A stretch of 20,439 bases of DNA. Source: an uncultured Lachnospiraceae bacterium. Lineage in GTDB: Bacteria > Bacillota > Clostridia > Lachnospirales > Lachnospiraceae. The stretch spans positions 1-20,439 of the forward strand of contig CAJUHG010000053.1 in assembly GCA_910586005.1 (NCBI GenBank). Reading direction: 5' to 3'. Made by a program: the position numbers and the translations under genes. Positions 5,935 to 14,588 of the stretch are shown here, piece after piece (positions within the stretch are counted from its first letter, which is position 1; every line of letters starts with the position of its first letter). The notes beneath the pieces were generated by a model. The model was given only the letters and a program-made list of their open reading frames with translations, did no database searches and had not been told where the DNA came from.

Positions 5935-8040
5935 TTATCCTTTTCCTATATTTCTCATAATCACTGCGCAATTTGGTGGAAGAGAAAGTTTAATGCGCCC
6001 ATTATGCACCTCATAAATAACAGGATCTATAGAATAAGATTCTGGAGTTGTAAACATAATACGTTCCAATCTAGTTTCCCGCTCCATTTCAGCAGGCCAA
6101 ATTCTCCATTCCATCTCTCGATCTACATAATCATTATTAATAATAATAATAAACTGTTGTTGTTTATTAAAACGCCCATAACACATTACTTGATGAGCTC
6201 CTCCTAAAAATTTTAAAGATCCCGTCCGAAAGGCTTCATATCTTCTATGAATTCTTATAATGTCACGATGAAAATTAAGTAATTCTTTATCTTCTTTTCC
6301 CCAAGGATAAGTTCTTCTGTTATCTGGATCTGTAAAACCCACTACTCCTACTTCATCCCCATAATAGATGGTAGGCGCTCCTGGCCAAGTCATTTGTACT
6401 ACCACAGCTTCCTTCATTACACCCTTATTAACATCTTCACCTGCTGCTGCACTTCCTAACTTATCTACTCTACCTACCTTATGATTTGTACGAGTTAAAA
6501 ATCTAGAATGATCATGATTGGAAAGTTCATTCATAGCACATTGTAGAGAAGGTGTCATAAATCGTGTCATATAATAGTTCATGGCACCTTCAAAATTTTG
6601 AAAGTTTCCTAACATATCTTCTCTATAATTATCACTATGTTTCTCCATTCCTGTTAAAAACCAAGTCAATGGCTCCATAAAAGCATCATAATTCATTACA
6701 GTATCCCACTGGTCACCATTAAGCCACTCTACAGGGTCACCATAATGTTCTGCAAGTACAATAGCCTCTGGATTTGCTTCTTTTACTGCCTGCCGAAAAT
6801 CCCTCCAAAACTGATGGTTAAATTCTACAGAATGCCCTAAATCTGCTGCCACATCCAAACGCCAACCATCTGCATTAAAAGGTGGAGATACCCATTTTCT
6901 ACCAATTTCAAGAATATACTCATATAATTCCTGAGAACCTTCATAATTTAATTTAGGTAATGTATCATGCCCCCACCATCCATCATAGGTATTATTATAA
7001 GGCCAATGGTTTTCATCATGAAATTGGAAAAATTTTCTATAAGGGCTATTCGCTGATATATAAGCTCCTGTAGCATATCCCACTTCCCTTTCATAGATTA
7101 ATTCTTTATCCAACCATTTATTAAAAGAACCACAATGATTAAACACACCATCTAAAATAACACGCATTCCGCGCTTATGTGCTTCCTCTACTAGATGGGC
7201 AAACAATTGATTACTGGCTTCAAGATTTCTATGATTTGAAACACGTTTAATATATTTTGTTGCCTTGGTATTATCTGTTTCTCCTTGTTCTAATAACTCT
7301 CCCCCGTCTTCTAGAATCACACCATAATGTGGATCTATATAATCATAATCTTGTATATCATATTTGTGATTGGAAGGTGAGACAAATAACGGATTAAAAT
7401 ACAACACTTCTATCCCAAGATCTTGCAGATAATCCATCTTCTGTAAGACACCTTTTAAATCTCCACCATAAAATTCTCCTACCCCAAAATTGGCAGGACA
7501 TTTCTCCCAATCTTTTACTGCTTGACTATACACTTTAATATAATAATATTCATTTGTTTCTGTATCATTAGAATGATCCCCATTACAAAAACGATCCACC
7601 AATATTTGGTACATAACTGCTCCCTTTGCCCAATTTGGAGTAGAAAAACCTGGAACAATAACAAAAGCATATTCTGGGCGCACATTGGGAGTAACACCCA
7701 TACGATCATAATAACAATGCAGCATTCCTGTAGCTATTTCAAAATAATATCGGTATTCTGTGGTTCCCAACTGAATTTCTACCTGATAATAATCAAACTC
7801 CCCTTGTGTCTTATACTTCTTCATGGGAATCTTTCCCTCTTTATTACACAACCACACAATATCCACATTATTTTTTGCTGTACGGAATTTAAGTGTAACT
7901 TTCTCATTCTCCCCAGGTTCTGGAGGATTTCTATAATCCTTTGTTCCATCTGAAAATAATGCATGTTTGCGCAATAATGGGCGCATTTGCATCATATATT
8001 GCTGTCTCTGATTTAATTCATAGATTGAATATTTGCTCAT
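5935..8040 (-). CDS. GH13 alpha-glucan hydrolase (neopullulanase/cyclomaltodextrinase type)
   Basis: An intracellular glycoside hydrolase family 13 enzyme that should cleave alpha-1,4 (possibly also alpha-1,6) bonds of maltodextrins or cyclodextrins. No signal peptide is present. Residues about 45-130 form an N-terminal beta domain of the CBM34 kind. The catalytic barrel starts near VMYQILVDRFCNGD (143-155). The four GH13 motifs are present: region I DGVFNH (297-302), region II DGWRLD with nucleophile D396, region III VLAEH with acid E431, and region IV LSNHD with D510. Residues 600-701 form the C-terminal beta domain. The 701-residue length is longer than the roughly 580 residues of typical cyclomaltodextrinases, partly from an insertion around 240-275. 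A start with GAGG nine bases upstream supports the N-terminus. It is monocistronic, and substrate specificity cannot be decided here. Confidence 0.88.
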   Translation of the reverse strand: MSKYSIYELNQRQQYMMQMRPLLRKHALFSDGTKDYRNPPEPGENEKVTLKFRTAKNNVDIVWLCNKEGKIPMKKYKTQGEFDYYQVEIQLGTTEYRYYFEIATGMLHCYYDRMGVTPNVRPEYAFVIVPGFSTPNWAKGAVMYQILVDRFCNGDHSNDTETNEYYYIKVYSQAVKDWEKCPANFGVGEFYGGDLKGVLQKMDYLQDLGIEVLYFNPLFVSPSNHKYDIQDYDYIDPHYGVILEDGGELLEQGETDNTKATKYIKRVSNHRNLEASNQLFAHLVEEAHKRGMRVILDGVFNHCGSFNKWLDKELIYEREVGYATGAYISANSPYRKFFQFHDENHWPYNNTYDGWWGHDTLPKLNYEGSQELYEYILEIGRKWVSPPFNADGWRLDVAADLGHSVEFNHQFWRDFRQAVKEANPEAIVLAEHYGDPVEWLNGDQWDTVMNYDAFMEPLTWFLTGMEKHSDNYREDMLGNFQNFEGAMNYYMTRFMTPSLQCAMNELSNHDHSRFLTRTNHKVGRVDKLGSAAAGEDVNKGVMKEAVVVQMTWPGAPTIYYGDEVGVVGFTDPDNRRTYPWGKEDKELLNFHRDIIRIHRRYEAFRTGSLKFLGGAHQVMCYGRFNKQQQFIIIINNDYVDREMEWRIWPAEMERETRLERIMFTTPESYSIDPVIYEVHNGRIKLSLPPNCAVIMRNIGKG

Positions 8041-8102
8041 AGATTACAACCTCATTTTATATTAATTTTCTGATAGTTCCTCAGGATTCGTACCCTATTT
8101 CT

Positions 8103-8131
8103 ATTTTATCGGATAGTTTTGCCAAAATCAA
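8103..8131 (-). promoter_or_regulatory. Sigma-A-like promoter of the GH13 gene
   Basis: TTGATT (8131-8126) and TAAAAT (8108-8103) are 17 bp apart on the minus strand, about 65 bases before the start codon. The spacer contains the short dyad TTTTGGCAAAA, which could bind a repressor. Confidence 0.5.
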
Positions 8132-8286
8132 CTACTATTAAATACTTTACTATACTAAATAAAGGCACTTTAATGATATCATTTCTTTTTATTTTTAAAC
8201 TTTTATGTCTATTTAGGCAATTTTCCTATCTATAAAAGCTGATTACTATGTGTATAAGCACCTGCTTTTGCCTGACATTAAAAGTA

Positions 8287-8343
8287 TTTTCTATTGTCAT
8301 AAACAATAGAAAGCACGCTTTGCGAACTTTCTATTGTCATAAA
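8287..8343. repeat. Structured intergenic repeat, copy C
   Basis: A 35-nt hairpin at 8303-8337 has an 11-bp stem ACAATAGAAAG/CTTTCTATTGT and an inner CGC TTT GCG stem-loop. A preceding half unit, TTTCTATTGTCATAA (8289-8303), could pair alternatively with the left arm. It matches copies at 2940-2974 and, inverted, 16313-16347. It is adjacent to the terminator at 8348-8380. The rest of the gap 8041-8571 shows only the GH13 promoter, that terminator and a dyad at 8427-8471. Confidence 0.75.
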
Positions 8344-8347
8344 TAAT

Positions 8348-8380
8348 AAAAAAGGCAGCTTTTTATTGGCTGCCTTTTTT
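8348..8380. terminator. Symmetric terminator downstream of ftsH
   Basis: A perfect 12-bp stem AAAAAAGGCAGC/GCTGCCTTTTTT with a 9-nt loop has a T-run on either strand. On the minus strand it would end the ftsH transcript about 190 bases past the stop. Confidence 0.85.
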
Positions 8381-8426
8381 GGAGAAGGTATTTTTACTAT
8401 GGGGTGTAGCAAAAACTATATAATGT

Positions 8427-8471
8427 ATTGGGGGGTTTTTACAGTAATTATAGTATCATAATTTCCCCAAT
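8427..8471. other. Dyad in the ftsH 3' region
   Basis: ATTGGGG (8427-8433) and CCCCAAT (8465-8471) form a 7-bp stem enclosing a second hairpin, AATTAT/ATAATT. It lies about 100 bases after the ftsH stop and before the terminator. It may be a 3' UTR structure; the role is unknown. Confidence 0.35.
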
Positions 8472-8571
8472 CAGTGTGCACAAACATCATAAAAAATGCA
8501 ACTTATTTTTATACATATTCTATAGTCCCAATCTTTTCTTCTCCCAAAGCACCTTGTTAATCTTGCACAAC

Positions 8572-10413
8572 TTATCCTTCAAATAATGCTTCAAACTCAT
8601 CCCTGCTAATTTTTTCCTTTTCCAGAAGAAGATCTGCACATCTATGAAGAATACTTTCATGCTCCATTAAAATACTTCTAGATTTTTCATAACAATCATC
8701 AATGATACGTTTGATTTCTTGATCAATAATTCCAGCAATATTCTCTCCATATGCCCTTGTATGTGCTAAATCTCTTCCAATAAATACTTCATCATCATCA
8801 TTATCATAATTGATAAGACCTACATTCTCAGACATACCATATTTTGTTACCATTGCTTTGGCAACGCTAGTGGCCTGTTTAATATCTTGAGAAGCTCCTG
8901 TGGTAATGTCATCAAAAATCAATTCTTCTGCTACTCTACCACCTAAATCTACAATAATCTCTTGGAGCATCCGACCTTTGGTATTAAACATCTCCTCACG
9001 TTCTGGTAAGGGCATTGTATACCCTGCCGCTCCTACGCCTGTTGGAATAATAGACACAGAATATACTGGACCTACATCTGGCAACACATGAAATAAAATA
9101 GCATGACCTGCTTCATGATAAGCAGTAATTCTTTTTTCCTTGTCTGTAATAATACGACTTCGCTTCTCAGAACCAATTCCAACTTTAACGAAAGATTTGC
9201 GAATATCTTCTTGTATAATGTAACCTCTATCTTTCTTGGCAGCATAAATTGCTGCTTCATTTAAAAGATTTTCTAAATCTGCACCAGTAAATCCTGCGGT
9301 TGTCTGTGCTATTTGCTTTAAATCCACATCATCTCCCAAAGGTTTATTATGTGCATGGACTTTTAAAATTTCTTCTCTGCCACCAATATCTGGTCTTCCT
9401 ACATATACCTTTCGATCAAAACGGCCTGGTCTCATAATAGCAGGATCTAAAATGTCTACACGGTTTGTAGCTGCCATCACAATAATTCCCTCATTAACAC
9501 CAAAACCATCCATTTCCACTAAAAGTTGATTCAAAGTCTGTTCTCTTTCATCATGACCACCCCCCATGCCAGTACCACGACGTCTTGCAACTGCATCAAT
9601 TTCATCAATAAACACAATACATGGTGCATTTTTTTTAGCTTCTTCAAATAAATCTCTAACACGTGATGCACCTACACCTACAAACATTTCTACAAAATCT
9701 GATCCTGAAATACTAAAGAAGGGTACTCCTGCTTCTCCTGCAACTGCTTTTGCCAACAGTGTTTTTCCTGTTCCAGGAGGTCCTACTAATAGTACACCTT
9801 TTGGAATTCTTGCTCCTAACTTTGTATATTTTCTAGGTGCACGTAAAAAATCTACTAGTTCCTCTAATTCTTCCTTTTCTTCTTTCAATCCAGCCACATT
9901 GCCAAAGTTTATTTTTTTATTTTCATCTGTTGTCATCTTCGCACGACTTTTTCCAAAATTCATCATTTTGTTTCCACCACTAGAAGACGCTGCTGCATGA
10001 TTGGTCATCATAATATAAAACACAAACAGTACAGCAAATAAAATTAAAGTAGGTAATATAGAAATCAACCAGTTTTCCTCTGGCATTTCACGTACTACAT
10101 AGTCTGCAAAATCATAAGATTTCATGGTTTCTTGTAAAGTATTAATATCAGATACATATAATACTCTCACACCATTTTTGCCTGATTCCCCTTTTAAAGT
10201 CACATCTGCCTGACCACTAGGTACTTCTCGATTTTGAGAAATTGCAACAGATATTACATTTCCTCTATCTAAATCCTGCTCAAATTGTGCATAAGTATAC
10301 AATGAATTTTGCCCAAATCCAGAAGAATTGTCTCGTAGCACCCAGAACAATGCCAAAATAATAATTATGGCAATATATATTCCAAATGCCCGATAACGTT
10401 TCTGTGTATTCAT
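8572..10413 (-). CDS. ftsH: ATP-dependent zinc metalloprotease FtsH
   Basis: A membrane-anchored AAA+ protease that degrades misfolded membrane proteins and selected regulators; in B. subtilis it is also needed for sporulation. Of 613 residues, a transmembrane helix lies at about 11-27, an extracytoplasmic domain at about 28-114, and a second helix at about 115-136. The AAA domain has Walker A GPPGTGKT (211-218), Walker B IVFIDE (266-271) and the second region of homology MAATNRVDILDPAIMRPGRF. The zinc site is HEAGH (433-437) with a likely third ligand, D510, in TTGASQD. The C-terminus is short, without the long tail of enterobacterial FtsH. A GGAGG 11 bases upstream supports the start. It is the last gene of the spoIIE-tilS-hpt-ftsH block, separated from hpt by 143 bases. 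Confidence 0.98.
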   Translation of the reverse strand: MNTQKRYRAFGIYIAIIIILALFWVLRDNSSGFGQNSLYTYAQFEQDLDRGNVISVAISQNREVPSGQADVTLKGESGKNGVRVLYVSDINTLQETMKSYDFADYVVREMPEENWLISILPTLILFAVLFVFYIMMTNHAAASSSGGNKMMNFGKSRAKMTTDENKKINFGNVAGLKEEKEELEELVDFLRAPRKYTKLGARIPKGVLLVGPPGTGKTLLAKAVAGEAGVPFFSISGSDFVEMFVGVGASRVRDLFEEAKKNAPCIVFIDEIDAVARRRGTGMGGGHDEREQTLNQLLVEMDGFGVNEGIIVMAATNRVDILDPAIMRPGRFDRKVYVGRPDIGGREEILKVHAHNKPLGDDVDLKQIAQTTAGFTGADLENLLNEAAIYAAKKDRGYIIQEDIRKSFVKVGIGSEKRSRIITDKEKRITAYHEAGHAILFHVLPDVGPVYSVSIIPTGVGAAGYTMPLPEREEMFNTKGRMLQEIIVDLGGRVAEELIFDDITTGASQDIKQATSVAKAMVTKYGMSENVGLINYDNDDDEVFIGRDLAHTRAYGENIAGIIDQEIKRIIDDCYEKSRSILMEHESILHRCADLLLEKEKISRDEFEALFEG

Positions 10414-10556
10414 ATTTTTTTAATCCTCCTCTCTAATTAACTAAAAACTGTGGAATATTCACCCTCACGGCAGTCTCCAAATGTCCATACAAGCATGGTC
10501 GCTTGGTTCGTTGCCCGCGAGAATAAAGCAGATACATTCGCATCCATTTCTTGTTT
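10414..10556. other. hpt-ftsH intergenic spacer
   Basis: 143 bases with no terminator seen, so read-through from hpt to ftsH is possible. The segment 10495-10549 has faint similarity (ACCATGC, GGATGCGAATGTAT on the minus strand) to the direct repeat near 19069-19168; this may be coincidence. Confidence 0.3.
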
Positions 10557-11084
10557 CTAACCATCTATCTCTATCACTCCTATATAAGGAAGGTTTCTAT
10601 AATGCTGCATATAATCAAGACCATAGCCTACAATAAATTCATCTGGTATTTCAAATCCAGTATAATCCACATGCACATCTGTAATTCTACGTTCTGGTTT
10701 ATCTAATAATGTGCATAATTTTAGGCTCTTTGGTTTCCTACTTTTCAAATTTTCCAATAAATATTTTAAGGTTCTGCCTGAATCCACAATGTCCTCAACC
10801 ACAAGAACATTCTTGCCTTCTATTGCTTCATCCAAATCTTTGACTACTTTTACCACACCACTAGATTTTGTACCATTTCCATAACTAGATACAGACATAA
10901 AATCAAGGGAGACAGGTACCGACAGCCTCTTTGCAAGTTCGCAAGTAAAAAATGCACCCCCCTTAAGCACGCTGACTAAATGGACTTCCTCCCCTTTATA
11001 ATATTCACTAATTTCTTTTCCCATCTCACAAATTCTTTTCTCTACTTCCTCTTCTGAAATTAAAACACGAATTTTTTCACTCAT
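10557..11084 (-). CDS. hpt: Hypoxanthine phosphoribosyltransferase
   Basis: A purine salvage enzyme that joins hypoxanthine or guanine to PRPP to give IMP or GMP. It has 175 residues, normal for the family. The PRPP-binding loop VVEDIVDSGRTL is at 95-106, the SVLKGG loop at 38-43 and the flexible-loop SSYGN at 66-70. The longer frame from 11114 is rejected: ATG at 11084 has GGAGG eight bases upstream and begins with the family-typical MSEKIRVLISEEEV. The start lies inside the last codons of tilS, overlapping by eight bases (ATGAGTGA), so translation is probably coupled. tilS-hpt-ftsH is a conserved Firmicute order. In B. subtilis HprT, TilS and FtsH are functionally linked through regulation of ftsH transcription. 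Confidence 0.96.
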   Translation of the reverse strand: MSEKIRVLISEEEVEKRICEMGKEISEYYKGEEVHLVSVLKGGAFFTCELAKRLSVPVSLDFMSVSSYGNGTKSSGVVKVVKDLDEAIEGKNVLVVEDIVDSGRTLKYLLENLKSRKPKSLKLCTLLDKPERRITDVHVDYTGFEIPDEFIVGYGLDYMQHYRNLPYIGVIEIDG

Positions 11085-12468
11085 GAATTGTTCCTCCATA
11101 TACTTGTACTTCAAGAATTTTTTCTGTATCTTTTGTAACTTTCACATCTTCACTGATACGGTAACCAATTGCCCATACAATATGTGCATCATCCACGAAA
11201 AGCAGGAGATGATCCCGCTTATATTTTGGTACTTTTTCATCAATCAGATATTTTTTTAACTTCTTTCGCTTTCCATCTGAACTGATTATAAAAAAATCCT
11301 TTTCTTTTCGTGTTCTCAATTGCATGATTCCTTTTATTTTATCATAATCAAACCATTTCGTATACATTTTTTTGGGAATTTCTTTATTTTCAGGAATTTT
11401 CTTCAAAATTTTGGTATGAATTTCATAACCATAAGAGGGAATTTTTAAAATGCCTTCTAAAGGCAATGTCCATACCTGTTGTTCTTCACAAGCAATATCT
11501 TTTATTTTATTCAATAAAATTCCATTATATGTTCGTTCTGCTTTGATATCATAAGGAAGATACAATTTTTTTCCTGTCTGTTTCTCAAACAATTCTTGCA
11601 TCTGTTGCACATGAATTTTAGAAATATCTTGATTCTTCTTTGCTATTTCTACTAATACTTTATGAAGAATTGCTTTTTGAAGAATTGGTTTTTCCTCTAA
11701 AATTTCCTTAAAAATATGAAATCCTAATTTATCTTGAGATACATATTTCTTCTTTGCATCTTCTGCTAAATGTTCCACAAGTTCTTCTGCTTCTGTCGCA
11801 GAAAATGCAATTTGATTGATATGGGCAACTGCCTGTTCATTGATTTCCTCTAAAACTGGCAGTATTTGGTGGCGTATTTTATTTCTAGTATAATCTAATG
11901 TTTCATTTGTTTTATCTTGACAAAATTTCTGCTTTCTTTCTGCAAGATAGGCTTCAATTTCTTTTCTCCTCACACATAACAAAGGACGTATAATTTTATC
12001 ACGCACAGGAGGAATACCACACATTCCTTTTAATCCTGTTCCTCGTGCTAAATGAAATAAAATCGTTTCTGCACAATCGTTTTGATTATGTGCCACTGCA
12101 ATCTTATCTGCCTGAAACAATGCTGCTGCCTGATAAAAGTACTTGTAACGTAATGCTCTTGCTCCTTCCTCCACTGTCATTTTATATTCTCTAGCATATT
12201 CTATCGCATGACAATGAAAAATTTTACATGCAATTTGATGATTTTTACAGAAATGTTCCACAAAAAGAGCATCTTGCATACTATCCTCTCCACGTATCCC
12301 ATGTTCCACATGTACCACACACAACTGATAGTGTTTTGTCTGTTGTAAAGCAAGCAGTATCAATAGCAAGCAAATGGAATCTGCTCCACCAGATACTGCT
12401 GCTAGAATACATTCTCCCTCCTCTACCATATGATATTTTTCCATAAAAGATATTATTTTCTTTTGCAT
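11077..12468 (-). CDS. tilS: tRNA(Ile)-lysidine synthase
   Basis: Modifies the wobble C of tRNA-Ile(CAU) to lysidine using ATP and lysine, so that AUA is read as Ile; the enzyme is essential in most bacteria. The 463 residues are close to the B. subtilis enzyme length. The PP-loop ATP-pyrophosphatase motif SGGADS is at 26-31. HGIRGEDSMQDALFVEHFC and AHNQNDCAETILFHLARGTG follow as in the family. The C-terminal TilS domain is seen around 380-455 (LRTRKEKDFFI, KRKKLKKYLIDEKVP). The start codon directly abuts the spoIIE stop (TAAATG) with GGGAG upstream, and the end overlaps hpt. An essential gene directly coupled to a sporulation gene implies an additional vegetative promoter upstream or within spoIIE. 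Confidence 0.97.
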   Translation of the reverse strand: MQKKIISFMEKYHMVEEGECILAAVSGGADSICLLLILLALQQTKHYQLCVVHVEHGIRGEDSMQDALFVEHFCKNHQIACKIFHCHAIEYAREYKMTVEEGARALRYKYFYQAAALFQADKIAVAHNQNDCAETILFHLARGTGLKGMCGIPPVRDKIIRPLLCVRRKEIEAYLAERKQKFCQDKTNETLDYTRNKIRHQILPVLEEINEQAVAHINQIAFSATEAEELVEHLAEDAKKKYVSQDKLGFHIFKEILEEKPILQKAILHKVLVEIAKKNQDISKIHVQQMQELFEKQTGKKLYLPYDIKAERTYNGILLNKIKDIACEEQQVWTLPLEGILKIPSYGYEIHTKILKKIPENKEIPKKMYTKWFDYDKIKGIMQLRTRKEKDFFIISSDGKRKKLKKYLIDEKVPKYKRDHLLLFVDDAHIVWAIGYRISEDVKVTKDTEKILEVQVYGGTIHE

Positions 12469-14319
12469 TTATTTCTCCCATATTCCTGCTACCAGTACCG
12501 TCATATCATCTGGTACTTTTCCAGCCGTAAATAATAAAATTCTCTCTAGCACTTGTTTTGCTATCTGAGTTGGATTATTTGTTTCAATTGTCTCTAAAAT
12601 TTCTCTTAAGGTTTCTTCTGGCATTGGAACATGTAGATAATCTAGTACTCCATCTGTAACTTGAATCACAAAATCTCCATCTTGTAACTGCCTACTACTT
12701 TTTTCAATTTCCAATTGATGAAAAATTCCTGCTGGTAAACTCGCTGATGAAATACAATCCACTTCCTCTCCACGCTTAATAAACGTAGCTGCTGCGCCAA
12801 TCTTATAAAATTCACAAATTCCTGTATATAAATCCATTGCTGCCATATCTACAGTGGAAAAAATTCCTTCTTCTCCTTGGATCACCATAGCAGAATTCAT
12901 CATACGAATAGCCGTTTCTTTCTGAAATCCTGCCTCCAAAAACTTCTCTATTAACTCTATCACCATTTCACTTTCCTTACAAGCATTGATTCCAGAACCC
13001 ATTCCATCTGACAAGGCCATTACACATTCTCCACCTTCTAATTCTAAGAAAGAAAAACTATCTCCAGAAACCTGTGCATGATCTTTGGTCAGTCTTGCCA
13101 CTCCTTGCAAGGCATGATACATGGTATCTTCCTCAAAAGTCAAAAATGTTTCCTCCTTTCCAATCAAAGAACGAACATATTTTCCAGGAACCATATCTCT
13201 TCTTAATCCTTGGCATACCGCTTTGGCTAGTTCTTTAACTGGAATACAATTTCCCCATTTCGAATATGCTGTTATTTGCAAAGATACTCTTCCATTTTTT
13301 CTTTGATACAAATGCATTTCTTCTGTTACAATTCCACGTTCTTTCAGTCGATATTTTACTGCTCCTAAAAGTCTTGCTTCTTGTTTGCTAATATCTCTAT
13401 ATTCTCTAGCGCAATCTTCCATAATATATGCCATAGCATTTAATTGCTCTGCAATAATTCCTCGATTTTCTAGTAAACGATTATACCATGCAAGATTTAA
13501 TTTAGCTCTTTCAAAAATTTCAACTGCCTCTTCTATGATATTTTCTGAATAGGGACAATAGTCAGAAAGTTCTTGATGTACCTCTTCTTCTGCTCCACCT
13601 CTTTTTTCTATGGAATGAAACAAACGATAAAAAAGTTCATACATAGGGCTAGTGTCTTCTTGCCAACAAATAGCACATTGATTACATGACATACATATCT
13701 TTCCCGCTATTTCTTGTTGCATCTTTCCCATTTCTTCAGGTTCAAAGTTGTTTTTAAAACGTTCCATACGAGAGAATATTTGAGATAATCCATTAAAAGA
13801 TTTTGCATAAGTATGTAATTTTTCTCCATGTTCTGGTGTGGTGATTCCTCCCTCTCTGTTCCATCTAGAAGGTTGCCGATTTCCTTCAAGAAAATAGTGT
13901 AAAAAAGGAGCCAACACGATTACCATTGCACCTACAAACATAGCTTCCATTACTCCCATCCAGATCATTGCTCTATTTCTTATTTGCATTAATTCCCCTG
14001 CCATTGTCAATAATAGTACACCCGTTCCTGCTGCCCATGCTCCTATATAAGTACGACAACTTTTATTTACCCATTCCACTAATTTAATTACTACTGATGT
14101 CAAAAGTAATACCATTGTATATTTTGCCATTGCCTGTACTGGAACAAATAATGCCATACCAAAAATACTAAAAATTAAAAGTAAGGTACGATTTAAATTT
14201 TCCATATATGCTGTCGCAAAAAATCCTGGTATTAAAGGATAACATCCTGCAAATCCTCCTTTTGCTACAAGAACTGCCACTCCATATAATGCTATTTCCT
14301 TCCATTTTTCTTGTTTCAT
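12469..14319 (-). CDS. spoIIE: Stage II sporulation protein E, short form
   Basis: A membrane PP2C-type serine phosphatase that dephosphorylates SpoIIAA to activate sigma-F in the forespore, and that interacts with FtsZ at the polar septum. It has 616 residues against about 830 in B. subtilis. The N-terminal part has roughly five hydrophobic segments (about 9-33, 44-63, 67-84, 92-109 and 118-140) instead of ten. A central helical region (about 165-400) contains a C-x2-C-x2-C-x2-C cluster at C209, C212, C215 and C218. The phosphatase domain (about 405-616) has SGD (418-420), LSDGMGSG (436-443), FSTVDMAAMD (487-496), VTDGVLD (554-560) and PDDMTVLV (603-610), with the metal-binding aspartates. 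AAGGAGG lies eight bases before the ATG. The gene has its own promoter (14450-14482) after a terminator and is followed immediately by tilS. Confidence 0.95.
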   Translation of the reverse strand: MKQEKWKEIALYGVAVLVAKGGFAGCYPLIPGFFATAYMENLNRTLLLIFSIFGMALFVPVQAMAKYTMVLLLTSVVIKLVEWVNKSCRTYIGAWAAGTGVLLLTMAGELMQIRNRAMIWMGVMEAMFVGAMVIVLAPFLHYFLEGNRQPSRWNREGGITTPEHGEKLHTYAKSFNGLSQIFSRMERFKNNFEPEEMGKMQQEIAGKICMSCNQCAICWQEDTSPMYELFYRLFHSIEKRGGAEEEVHQELSDYCPYSENIIEEAVEIFERAKLNLAWYNRLLENRGIIAEQLNAMAYIMEDCAREYRDISKQEARLLGAVKYRLKERGIVTEEMHLYQRKNGRVSLQITAYSKWGNCIPVKELAKAVCQGLRRDMVPGKYVRSLIGKEETFLTFEEDTMYHALQGVARLTKDHAQVSGDSFSFLELEGGECVMALSDGMGSGINACKESEMVIELIEKFLEAGFQKETAIRMMNSAMVIQGEEGIFSTVDMAAMDLYTGICEFYKIGAAATFIKRGEEVDCISSASLPAGIFHQLEIEKSSRQLQDGDFVIQVTDGVLDYLHVPMPEETLREILETIETNNPTQIAKQVLERILLFTAGKVPDDMTVLVAGIWEK

Positions 14320-14449
14320 TTTTCCATCCTCCTTTTTTTATCGCTGCTCAATGTACGATAAAACATTTTCAATGGACTGACATAGCAATTGTTTGCAGTT
14401 GCAAATGTCTGAATATTAGAAAAGCTTTCACATCGAACACGCAGGAATT

Positions 14450-14517
14450 ATTATAAAAAGGAGTTGTTAAAATGTTTGTCAAACTAGAGACAAGTTTCAA
14501 AAAACTTTTAGACAAAA
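14450..14517 (-). promoter_or_regulatory. spoIIE promoter with 21-bp spacer and Spo0A-box-like sites
   Basis: On the minus strand TTGACA (14482-14477) and TATAAT (14455-14450) are both perfect sigma-A hexamers but are 21 bp apart. That spacing is too long for unaided use and is the one known for the Spo0A-activated spoIIE promoter of B. subtilis. TTTGACAAA overlaps the -35. TTTTGTCTAAAA (14517-14506) is one base from TTTTGTCGAAAA, a strong Spo0A-box form. A weaker CTTGTCTCTA lies at 14494-14485. The leader to the spoIIE ATG would be about 125 bases. Confidence 0.75.
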
Positions 14518-14554
14518 ATTCCCTTAGAATCACTACTTATGGCGATTCTAAGGG
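14513..14554 (-). terminator. Terminator after divIC
   Basis: An 11-bp perfect stem CCCTTAGAATC/GATTCTAAGGG (14554-14521), followed on the minus strand by AATTTTTG. It begins 34 bases after the divIC stop and separates that operon from spoIIE. Its T-run overlaps the distal Spo0A-like box. Confidence 0.85.
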
Positions 14555-14588
14555 GCTTATGTTTTTTAAGAAATTCATCTGCAAAACC

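Noticed and set aside
7522..7953. 143-codon plus-strand frame opposite the GH13 gene
   Set aside because: It is antisense to a conserved coding region, with no ribosome-binding site and no recognisable protein features.
9566..10000. 144-codon plus-strand frame opposite ftsH
   Set aside because: It is a shadow of the strongly conserved ftsH coding sequence.
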